Shown here piece after piece: positions 1 to 8,701 of a DNA stretch of 64,000 nucleotides. The DNA comes from Atopobium sp. oral taxon 416 (GTDB lineage: Bacteria; Actinomycetota; Coriobacteriia; Coriobacteriales; Atopobiaceae), in assembly GCF_018128285.1 (NCBI RefSeq), contig NZ_CP072380.1, forward strand, positions 1,984,001-2,048,000, read 5' to 3'. The position numbers were made by a program, and so were the translations under genes. The notes under the pieces are model-generated. The model saw nothing but the letters and a program-made list of their open reading frames with translations. It searched no databases and was not told where the DNA came from. Each line of letters starts with the position of its first letter. Positions within the stretch are counted from its first letter, which is position 1.

Positions 1-199
1 AGGGCCTCTCAAGGACCAGAATGATTGCTGCTGCAGCAACGAGAACCGGAAGGCCCCTATGGACAAGACTACCATCAGCACGGCAGGCATGGGGACGGCA
101 TTTAGGATCGACAGCCATTCGAGGACGACGATGCTGTGCGCCCTCATCCTTAAGACGGGAGAGACTGCGCTCCTTCCGCAACAACCCGTAGTCTGACAT

Positions 200-952
200 C
201 AGGGCATGGATGGCGCAGGAGTGCTTCTGAAAGCCTGCCATCGACGTCTTGCGAGGCAGGCTGCACGGGCTTTGTCCCTGCACGGATGCTCAACGACCAA
301 GGATGTAAAGGTCGTGCCCATAGCGCCCTCAAGGATGTCCACCTGCTGGCCTACTCCCGCACGAGGAAAAACGACAGGAACGACTCCATGAGGTTCGCAA
401 GGCATGGCAGATGCAGACAAGCTCCACAGGGTGTGGGTACCCACCAAGGAGATAGCAAGGCTAAAGGGACGCGGTGTGTGCCCTCGGTGACCTTAAGGCA
501 GCAGAAGAAGGTACACCAGCGCGTGCCCGACCTGCTTGCCGCCACGGGATTGTCTGGGAGGAGAGGACGCCCGCAGACAGGCAAAAAGAAGCTTTAGGGA
601 GTCGACTTCTGGGCATGGCTGCGTGCCTGCGCCCTTGTCAATCCAGGATCGCAAGCGACGCTTCTTGCCGACATTCGGGCTGCGAAGTCCACAGACGAGC
701 AGTACGGCGCGATGATGGAGAGGGTGCATCCCCTTGCATCCACGTGCACGCTCGCCCCTGCCCGCGAGGCGCTCCTATGCCTTAAGGGCGTCGGCTTCAG
801 GTGCGCCTTTACCTTCTGCGCAAAGATGTGTGACTTCTCCAGGCTCTGTTCGGGGAGGAGGGTCACATCCTGGCTGGGGCTCGCTCCCGTCGCAATCGTC
901 AAGCGCCGACTCCCGCAAGCTGACTGGTATATCCAAGTGCGGCCCCAGGCTG
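200..952 (+). pseudogene. IS110-family transposase remnant A
   Basis: This is a decayed IS110-type transposase that can only be read by switching frames. Around 250-400 the pieces resemble the RuvC-like half of IS110 enzymes (an E-A-G-C-T-G-F stretch followed by K-N-D-R-N-D-S), followed by a stretch reading LHRVWVPTKEIARLKG. Around 770-940 the C-terminal half is recognisable (LKGVGFRCAFTF, then GRRVTSWLGLAP and SRKLTGISKCGP). Several stops and frameshifts interrupt it. The end is cut by the IS5 element that starts at 953, and the missing C-terminus does not resume on the other side of that element. Positions 1-200 hold no recognisable gene. Confidence 0.7.
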
Positions 953-2298
953 CTAGGGAAACGATGATTAATTCGCCTCGATGAGACCAGTGGGGCCGCA
1001 CGCTGTATGACATCGGCTCAAAATGTCTCGAACTATGCAGTGCCCATACCCACATAAATGCCTATCTGCCTGCGGATATGTTATAATTACAGCAACGTAT
1101 TCCAGCATATCCAAAAGGCAGATATGGACAGACAGATGAGCTTTTAGGACCTTAAATCCTAAGGTAAAAGGAGAAAGACCAGACGAGAGGCACACCTGGA
1201 GCGGATGGATGCGATCGTTGCGTGGGATAGCTGGATTGCACTGGTAGAACCCAGCTACCATTCTCAGGCGCGTGGCAGGCATGTGCGCGGTGCGGAGACG
1301 ATGCTTAGGATGTATCCTGCTTTAGGTCATGTTTGGGCTCTTAAGACGAGGGAACTTAAAGATGCTATCCTGGATTGCCACTCCTGGCAGCGCTTCTGTG
1401 CACTTGGACCTCATGTCTGAGCAGGTACCGGATGCAACGATAAGAGCGAAGATGCGCCATAGCCTCGAGCGGCAGGGACTCGGCAAAGCTATGCTTCACG
1501 ACCTGAATTCAGAACTCGAAAAGGCAGGGATCACGGCGCGGGGTGGCTCCATTGTGGATGCGACCTTCACCTGGGCCCTAAAGCTTAACGAAGAACCAAG
1601 ACCGTACGCGTAACCCTTAAAGCGCACCAGTCCAAGAAAGGGGGAGCCTGGCGTATCGGATACAAGGCACATATCGGTGTGGATGCCGCAGGCGGCCTTG
1701 TGCATGGTGTGGAGACGACCGCCTAGAATGTATCCGACATATCCTGTGGCACATACACTCATAAGGGAAGATGACAGGTTCTGCTATGCAGACTTTAGGC
1801 TATATAGGTATAGCGAAGCGCCCTTAAGGACGCATAAAGACCCACACCTCTCATCTATGCGCTGGAGTGTCGCAAGGAAACCTTCGACCATAAAGGGTCT
1901 TGCCTGTGCGCTTTCAGCCGAAAAAAGCATCGAGTCCAGGAAGGCATCCGTTCGCTCAAAGGCAGAAGCACCCTTCCTTATCGTGAAGCGGCGCTTCGGC
2001 CCCTTAAGGAAGCGCTACAGGCGGATAGAGAAGATGCCTGCACACTCGAGTCTGCCTCGCCCTTGCAAACCTTACCCATGTGCATCTCTGCCGGCAGGCT
2101 GCACCTCCCGGCTCCCAGCTTCGCTTAATCCGTCTTGGAGCCTTCTTGCGGTGCATGGGGCAGGACAGATGTAAGGATAGCGGCTCCTGCACGTGCTGGA
2201 TGAGCATCCTTCCCTGCCTTTCCCACATACCGACCGCGAAAAGTCGTGTGGTCGGTCCCCTCTGACACGTTATGGGGCATTAATCATCGTTTCCCTAG
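953..2298 (+). mobile_element. IS5-family element, copy 1 (decayed)
   Basis: The element is bounded by perfect terminal inverted repeats GGAAACGATGATTAAT and flanked by CTAG on both sides (953-956 and 2295-2298), which fits the YTAR target duplication of the IS5 subgroup. The core is 1338 bp. The transposase reads in pieces: MDAIVAWDSWIALVEP near 1205, ILDCHSWQRFC near 1370, VPDAT..RHSLERQGLG near 1430, GGSIVDATF near 1540 and IESRKASVRSKAEAPF..VKRRFG near 1930-2000, all in the order of an IS5 transposase. Frameshifts separate them, so it cannot encode an active enzyme as given. Two related copies lie at 39314 and 61803. Confidence 0.9.
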
Positions 2299-2607
2299 GC
2301 ACAAACAGATGCATAGATATCAATATGCTCTGTGGATTGCGTTTGTAAGAACATTACAGGGTGTGATGACCCTCCCAGCATGCGGAGGCTGTACTGTGCA
2401 ACAGGCACGGTAGTTGTCTGGACATGCCTCAATTTTCAGGAATGTGGAGTGTTGCATCCCTTTTAATGTTTCAGGATCGAACTCGTACACCGGCTGTATC
2501 CAAACTAAACTTTAGGCAACCGGAAAATGACTATGATGGAATAGATAAAACGATAGAGGCACGGTTTGTGCCTACATAAGCGGAAGATTCGAGAATAGGT
2601 TTTCAGA
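2299..2607. other. Intergenic region upstream of the phospholipase-like gene
   Basis: No coding sequence was recognised in these 309 bases. A plausible -10 box TATGAT lies near 2532, about 75 bp upstream of the next start codon, with a weak TTTAGG at the -35 position. The left part directly abuts the IS5 element. Confidence 0.35.
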
Positions 2608-3306
2608 TTGCCGAGTTGGAACATTCACACCGCTCATGTGGAGCGGCTGCTTCGGGAAGCAGACGCTTTGAGCTTAGGGATCCGCGATACAAATTGCTTT
2701 CTATTTGGGAACTTTGTTCCCGATATCTATGTCGGTTGGATGGTACCGGATATCTCCCACAAGATCGATTACTGTACCACCCATTGGGCACATTTGACCT
2801 CGATTCCGGTATCGAGCTACCAGAGCTTTTGGAATGCCTACATTGCAGGGCATGAGCCCAGTGAAGTCTTAGATGTGACGCTCGGGGCGTGGGCACATCT
2901 CGTATGCGATGCGGGCTACAACACTGCCACACGACACTACATCGCCACGATCGGCGTGAAGCCCTCTGATCAGACTCGCATCAGAAAAGAGAATGATTTT
3001 GAACTATATGGGCGGACCTACACCTTGCATATGGGCGTGAAACTGACCGATACACTCGTGCAACAATGTGCCCGTTTCCCGCAATACACTATTGAAAAGT
3101 CTGATGTTGTCAATACTGTTGCCGTAGCAGACACGATCGTCGAGAAAAACAATGCGGAGCATCTCAATCAGGTACCTGCCTACGATATGCTGACGCCAGA
3201 GTTCTTCAAGACGACCAGTGATGCGGTCAATACAACTCTATTGGCAGGGCTCAAGAAAATCGGGAGCGGTAAGAGGATTGAGCGTGTTGATGTTCCAAAA
3301 ATATGA
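2608..3306 (+). CDS. Zinc-dependent phospholipase C-like protein
   Basis: This 232-residue protein resembles the zinc-dependent phospholipase C-like family that is common and uncharacterised in Coriobacteriia. Recognisable features are the N-terminal W-N-I-H-T-A-H segment, the F-G-N-F-V-P-D-I-Y-V-G stretch near residues 33-43 and an A-W-A-H-L-V-C-D segment near residue 90, which supply His and Asp residues of the kind that bind zinc in this fold. No signal peptide is visible, so a cytoplasmic location is likely and secretion is not supported. The start is a TTG codon with a weak ribosome binding site. The final 17 bases overlap the start of the GntR regulator downstream, so the two are probably co-transcribed. 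Substrate unknown. Confidence 0.65.
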   Translation: MPSWNIHTAHVERLLREADALSLGIRDTNCFLFGNFVPDIYVGWMVPDISHKIDYCTTHWAHLTSIPVSSYQSFWNAYIAGHEPSEVLDVTLGAWAHLVCDAGYNTATRHYIATIGVKPSDQTRIRKENDFELYGRTYTLHMGVKLTDTLVQQCARFPQYTIEKSDVVNTVAVADTIVEKNNAEHLNQVPAYDMLTPEFFKTTSDAVNTTLLAGLKKIGSGKRIERVDVPKI

Positions 3307-4024
3307 AGGCGTACCCCTGCATGTACAGGTCGCGGACTTTGCGCGCGACAAGATCTATTCGAGAGAGTGGGGCGTCAACGAACCGATTCCATCAGAACAT
3401 GAATTGATGGATATGCTCCATCTGTCCCGTGGCACGGTCCAGAAGGGGATACGTGCCTTAGTTGATGAAGGACTACTCGTACAACAGCGCGGACGCGGTA
3501 CCTTTGTGGTCAAGCCGGTCGTAACGAATCCTTCAGGCAACCGCCTGCTTTCGTTTGCAGAGTCGATGAAGGCGCGGGGTGTCGAATATACGACGAAGGT
3601 CGTCGCGAAGCGGACTGAACCTGCTAAAGAGGCTTGTGCCCATGCGCTGGGTATCGATAAAGGGGATAGGTACTTCTATCTTGCACGGCTACGTTCGGTG
3701 CAGGGTAAACCCGTGATGCTGATTGAGAGCCATCTAAACCTCCAGCAAGTCCCGGGTATCGACAAGATTGACTTTGAGCACCAGCCGCTCTTTGCGGCGG
3801 TCGAGCAGAGTACCGGACACTCGATTGGTCGCTCAGATCAGGTCTACTGCGCCTGCGTGGCCGGAAAGATGCGTGGCCACTGGCTCGAGTGCGACGAGAA
3901 GGCGCCGGTACTGAATACTGAGCAGTGGGTCACGCTAGACAATGGACATGTGTTTGAGTGGGACCTGGTGTGGATGCCTGCCAACCGTTGTCAAATCTCG
4001 GTCAGAACCAATCGGATGCACTAA
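3290..4024 (+). CDS. GntR-family regulator with UTRA domain
   Basis: The product is a 244-residue transcription factor of the GntR/HutC subfamily. Residues 1-70 form the winged helix, with P-L-H-V-Q-V near the start and the typical I-P-S-E-H-E-L, L-S-R-G-T-V-Q-K and L-V-Q-Q-R-G-R-G-T-F-V motifs. Residues 90-240 are a UTRA ligand-binding domain, which in this family usually senses a phosphorylated sugar or a small acid. I chose ATG at 3290 because AAGAGGA sits about 8 bases upstream and the length then matches the family. It overlaps the end of the phospholipase-like gene by 17 bases, suggesting that the regulator controls that gene or its own operon. The ligand cannot be told from the sequence. 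Confidence 0.88.
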   Translation: MFQKYEGVPLHVQVADFARDKIYSREWGVNEPIPSEHELMDMLHLSRGTVQKGIRALVDEGLLVQQRGRGTFVVKPVVTNPSGNRLLSFAESMKARGVEYTTKVVAKRTEPAKEACAHALGIDKGDRYFYLARLRSVQGKPVMLIESHLNLQQVPGIDKIDFEHQPLFAAVEQSTGHSIGRSDQVYCACVAGKMRGHWLECDEKAPVLNTEQWVTLDNGHVFEWDLVWMPANRCQISVRTNRMH

Positions 4025-4099
4025 CACGGGTACTGTCAATAGTCTTGCGCACTTTCAGCTAGCCTGCCCATCACTCATTAGGCGTGGTTGAGCATCTCT

Positions 4100-6810
4100 T
4101 ACGCCTCTTGGAGCGATAGTGTCAGCAATGTTGGTTAATGCCCCATCCTGCCCGGGGCCAGGAGGCCGTCTCGAATCCGGAATCCCTGGCGCTATCCTAT
4201 GCTATCTCCATCCCATCTGCAAGCTCAAGGCTGGCATCTATTGCCTTCCTGGCGAGCTCCCTGAGCTCTGCCAGCCTCTCCGGCATGGGAGACAGAGAAG
4301 GTCTGCGCTTCTCGAAGAGCTCTGCGATGACCTTCTCAGAGAAGTAGCGCTCGCCTGCCTATATCTCTCATCCTGCTCTGCGAGGACCGATCCCACGAGC
4401 CTCATGAGCGACTTCTGTGAGGGGAACACCTGCACGACCTTCGTGCGGCGCTTGATCATCTGGTTGGTGCGCTCTTGTAGGTTGTTGGTGCGCAGGCGCT
4501 TCCAGTGGGATGCAGGGAAGTCCAGACAGGCGAGGGCATCCGCCTCGGCGTCCTCCCAGATCTCTGCCGCCTTGGGACAGCACTTCTCAAGCATCTTAGC
4601 CGCGAGGTGGAAAAGGGCGCGCACCTGGTTGGTGTCCTTGGCACGAAAGATGGGGGCCATGATCCTTGCCACCCTCTTCTTCAGGCTCCTGGAGCCTGCG
4701 GCGGCTATGCAGTTCCTCATGAGATGAACGACGTTGAGCCCTGTCAATATAATTGGACAGAGGAATCTCAGATTTTTTATGCGGTCTGCATCACCTTTGG
4801 ATCGTATGCAAGGCCTCTCTCGAGGCGCTCGAAGAACTCCTGCATCACCTCTGCCGGCACGCGATCTCCTATGGACTTATGCGGGTGGAAGCGGTTGTAG
4901 TATGACTCGATTAAACTCGTGTGCCTTGTGCTTGGTCGTGGATGCATCTAAGAGGCGCTTATGGTAGTACCACACGTTCTTGAGCGTGGCGAAAAACGAT
5001 TCGGCGAGCGCATTGTCGTGGCAGCTTCCGGTTCTCCCCACGGAGAGCCTCACGTCGTGTGCAGCTGAGCAGGCGGCCAGCTCTGAGCTTATGTACTGGC
5101 TGCCTGGGCTGCTTAGAATATGGCCCCTCCAGCCACGTATCCGCGCGAATATGCCATCTTCAGGGCAAAGACGACAAGGCCTGCCCTCATGTTGTCCTGT
5201 ATGCTTCAGCCCACCACCATGCGCGTGCACAGATCGTGTGCGACGGCAAGATATATAAAGCCTGCCGTGGTCCTGCGATAGGTTGTATCGCCCACGAGCT
5301 TGGCTGTCGGAACGGGACACGAAAAGCCGCACCGGGTGAGGGCGGGGCGCTCGGGGGTATCAGATGCGGGCAGCGTCGTCCTCTTGGAGGCATTGGATCA
5401 GATGCCGCAGATGCCCAGCTTAGCCATGCACCTGCGCACGCGGTAGCGGGTCGTCACTGTAAATTTTGCGTAACTTCGGATCTCCTGTGAGCTTGGATCA
5501 GACCTTGCGAAAGCTAAAGCGCCTGTCGCTTTCCTCCCATATCGCGCAGATGGCCTGCTTGAGGGGACCCCACGGGTCGCCACCGCCTCCGGCCTTGAGC
5601 CATCTGTAGAAGTGAGCCCTGCTCACCTCCAGTACGCGCGCCATCATCGAGACGCTATAGGTCGCCCTCTTCTCCAGCATGAGCTAAAACCTGTCCTTCA
5701 ACAGAGGCTTCTGGCGAAGAAGGCTGCCACTTTTCTTGGGAACTTATTCTCGCTCTCGAGCTCGTGTATGCGCCTGTTGGCCCTGTCGAGCTCCTTCTGC
5801 TCCTCGGTCCTTTCCTGGGTCACCCTTTTGGTCTTTGAGTGCTTGATGATCCAGTCGTTTAGGGTCTTGTCGTTGATCCTTAAGCTTCGCGGTGCATCCT
5901 CTGATGCTCTTCTTAGGGTTGGCCTTACGTGCCTTCCTGTAGTAGTCGATAGCCTCGAGGCAATACTTCTTCAGTGTAGTGTTTGGGTGGTGCCGGCTTC
6001 GTGCGGGACTTTGCCTTCTCTATCTCGCTTGCGCTTAGCGACATCTCATCTCTTCAATCTGCTGGTGTTGGTAGGTGGGTATCTGGACAGAGCATATCTG
6101 TTGCCAGTCCCTGAATCCCACTGTCCACCAAAAGATTACAGCTCAAACTCCTTCCAGGAGCCGTACGACTCGCTATCCACGACGGCAAGGCCCCAAGATG
6201 TGCCTCCAGCCGTTAGCATCGCAGCCTATGGTAGTGACGATAGCCGTGGAGAGACATGACCTTCCCGTCTACACTTCACGTAGGTGGCATCGAGCCAGAT
6301 GTAGGGCATCGCAAGATCTCCCAAGGGACGTCCCAGCAGCTCCTCGACATCGGCATCGAGGCTTTTGGCTTATGCTGCTCACCTGGTCCTTCGAGAGCCT
6401 GTCTTTGGACCTTCCTGGTGCTCGTGCCCATCGCATACATCTCGGCCACGGCGGCTATGAGTGCCCTGTCCATCCTCTGGTAGTACTCGAGGATGTCGTC
6501 GGGGAAGAAGCTTGCGCCCCTGAACCTGGGGATTTTGAGGTTCAGTGTTTCCACACAGGTGTTGAGCGTCCTCGGACGCTATGCGTTCCTGCTGTTGCCA
6601 CAGGCCGAGCATATCTCCTTCGTCTCCGGCGTCCATCACGGCGTTTACCACCATCTCGGCGAGCTGGCAGAAGAGCTCCTGGAGGTTGATTGATCCGTCT
6701 GCGAACTTCGGCATCTCTGCCGCCGCGGCCGCGCACACGGCCTGCTTTGCTATGCTGTCCTTTGGCCTTCGTCCTTTCCATAAACCTGTTATGCTGCGAT
6801 TCCAAATTCT
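4100..6810 (-). mobile_element. IS256-family (Mutator) element split by an IS3 insertion
   Basis: The transposase lies on the minus strand in two blocks. The N-terminal block (about 6800 to 6095) shows KFADGSINLQEL, then LNLKIPRFRGASFFP, MYAMGTSTRKVQ and WLDATYVKCRREGH, the first catalytic Asp region of IS256 enzymes. The C-terminal block (about 4745 to 4240) shows VHLMRNC, ALFHLAAKMLEKCCPKAAE, LACLDFPASHWKRL, NNLQERTNQMIKRRT and SLMRLVGSVLAEQ, again in the expected order. An IS3 remnant (4741-6090) sits exactly between them. Both blocks carry frameshifts, so the element is dead. Confidence 0.85.
4741..6090 (-). mobile_element. IS3-family remnant nested in the IS256 element
   Basis: Minus-strand fragments match an IS3 orfA/orfB pair. 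They include MMARVLEVSRAHFYRWLK (near 5640, start of the DDE protein) and GSCHDNALAESFFATLKN (near 5000, the region holding the catalytic Glu), followed by SYYNRFHPHKSIGDRVPAEV near 4880. The outer edge near 4741 carries TGTCAATATAATTGGACAG. A related end (TGTCAATATAAGGGGACAG) occurs at 36345, so the same element type is present twice. Multiple stops and frameshifts make it non-functional. Confidence 0.8.
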
Positions 6811-7143
6811 AGGACGCAGGCCCCCTCTTTTCCTTCGGGAAGCCCTTCAGGCAGTCAGATGCTTACACCAACACTGATAATGATATCGCGGTTGCAACTG
6901 CGCCGACACTCGCGCAAAGTCGACCGTGGGAGCGTATGCTCCCATCGTAGTAGCTTGCGACAGGGCGCTGGCCCATACACCACCAATCGTCGTCGCAAGG
7001 ACTGACCTTGAAATGACTTGCCGCGCCCTGCCGCGGGCATCCCGAAGGCCCGCCATGACCTTATAGGAGCATAGGCGCTGCCAGCAGGCCGAACAGCCTG
7101 ATTATAGCGCTCCCTTCAGTGTTGTGTCTGGCCCACTGGCGGG
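6811..7143. other. Non-coding stretch upstream of IS110 remnant B
   Basis: No gene was recognised here. It contains a perfect 7-bp stem with a 4-base loop (TGGGAGC at 6927 and GCTCCCA at 6938). It lies where the left end of the adjacent IS110 element would be, a region that carries the structured bridge RNA in some IS110 elements. That link is an inference. Confidence 0.3.
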
Positions 7144-8110
7144 GTGCCCAGTGAAGATGGGGAGGCTGCATGGAAGGCACGTCTGTCGTTTACGCCGGCA
7201 TCGACACGCACAAGGAGGCGCACGTGCTGTGTGTGCTGGACGCCATGGGCAGAAGTGACCTTCAGCGGGGAGTTTCCGGCAGACAGGGCCGGATACGAAT
7301 CGCTCGTAGAGGCGATGCAGAATCGTACGGTGTCGCCATCATGGAGGTCCTGCGGCCCAAGCGAGACAAGAGGCACAGGGGCTCCAGCAAAAACGATGCA
7401 ATCGGTGCCACAGCCGGCAAAGGCACACCGGTGCCGAAGTCGAGGGATAGCTGGGTCGAGGCGGCAAGGACCCTCGTGCGTGCGAACGTCGACAGCTGCA
7501 TCTAACGCCGTGAAGTCCCTGTTCGGAGCGGCGCCAGAGGAGATCCGTTCGAAGTTTGCCAGGATGGGAACTTCCGAAATGATGAGGTCGCTTGCCAGGA
7601 AGAGGCCAAAGGGTGCTGAGCTGGTCGCCGACTCGCTGCTTGTGCTCCAGGCGCTTGCGAAGACATGGGTAGCCGAGCTGGAGGCGCTCGTGGTAGAGCT
7701 TGTGCAGGACAATATGCCTGTCCTGCTAAAGATATAGGGCTGCGGCCCGCTGCCCTCGGCATTTACAGCGCTGCGCGCAGCGGCACCCCTCGAGGCATCG
7801 AGCGGCAAGCCTGTCAGATACCGACTTAACCGACAGGCTTTCCGGGCGCTGTATACCATCGCGCTCAGCTGCATGCGCTACGACGAACGGTGCTGGCCTA
7901 CATCTTCAAAAGGATAGCCAAAGGCACATCGAAGCGCGAGATCACAAGATGTTTGAAGAGATACATAGCTAGACAGGTCTTCCGTGCTCTTTTGAACCCG
8001 GGTACCAAAAAAGCACGAGTGCGAAGAGGGCCTTAAAGTCGAAACGGCTGTCGGCACACCTCACTTAGAGGGAGGCCGCTTTAAGGCTTTAACACCGAGC
8101 CCGTCAGGAT
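7144..8110 (+). pseudogene. IS110-family transposase remnant B
   Basis: The start is well preserved: from 7170 it reads VVYAGIDTHKEAHVLCVLDAMGR, the DEDD-type N-terminus of IS110 transposases with its first Asp, followed after a frameshift by TFSGEFPADRAGYESL. A later piece near 7640-7735 (LLVLQALAKTWVAELEALV) corresponds to the middle coiled region. A near-C-terminal stretch follows at 7800-7890 (KPVRYRLNRQAFRALYTIALSCMRYD). Stops at 7503 and 7736 and several frameshifts show that it is inactive. Confidence 0.75.
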
Positions 8111-8610
8111 CAACGAGATCGAGCGCGAAGCGAGGAAACACTGCGAGCTTTAGGACAGATACTCGATGCTCCTATCCGAAATATGCAAGAGACGTGAGAT
8201 GACTCTTGACACACCATAGGAGCGTCCTTGGGGGCACAATCGGAACCTCCGCTCGTAGGCAAGAAGCTCACCACCATGTACCAAAAGCTTCCGGTCAATG
8301 ACAACTTGCCGGATGCTCTACACCCGTCCCAACACCTATACTCATATCGTCGACCGTGTGTTGACGCGGGGGAAATCACACGTGGTCCCTCGGATCATGG
8401 AGCAGACTGGGCTGGACGAGAAAGCCATAACAATACTCTTCACCTTTACCGCCTGCGAGGACCTCATGGTCAACCGTGAGCTCGCCTGAAGCCGGGGACC
8501 TGAGTTCTTCAAGACACAGCAGCTCATTAGAGCGTTCATCACAAACGGTTATCAGGAATTCCGTGAGGTGCACACGTAGCCTCCCCGCACACTACAAAAG
8601 ACCGCAAATC
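8111..8610 (+). other. Unrecognised degenerate coding fragment
   Basis: A short reading stretch from 8298 to 8489 gives YTHIVDRVLTRGKSHVVP and LDEKAITILFTFTACEDL, and after one stop it continues FFKTQQLIRAFITNGYQEF to about 8577. The composition looks like real protein that has acquired a stop and frameshifts, but I do not recognise the family. The bases before 8290 show nothing clear. Confidence 0.3.
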
Positions 8611-8640
8611 GAAAATGGGCTGCCCGAAGGCAGCCCCATA
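8611..8640 (-). terminator. Rho-independent terminator of pheST
   Basis: On the minus strand GGGCTGCC and GGCAGCCC form a perfect 8-bp stem around a short loop, followed by ATTTTCG. It lies about 65 bases after the pheT stop codon. Confidence 0.75.
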
Positions 8641-8701
8641 CTCATACCAATGATTCAATTGCTAACTGATCACACTGCCGGCAAGAAGGTAGCGGTAGTG
8701 C

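Noticed and set aside
7116-7874. A 252-codon minus-strand frame over IS110 remnant B
   Set aside because: The plus strand carries the IS110 N-terminus; the minus frame is an antisense coincidence rich in Ser, Ala and Thr.
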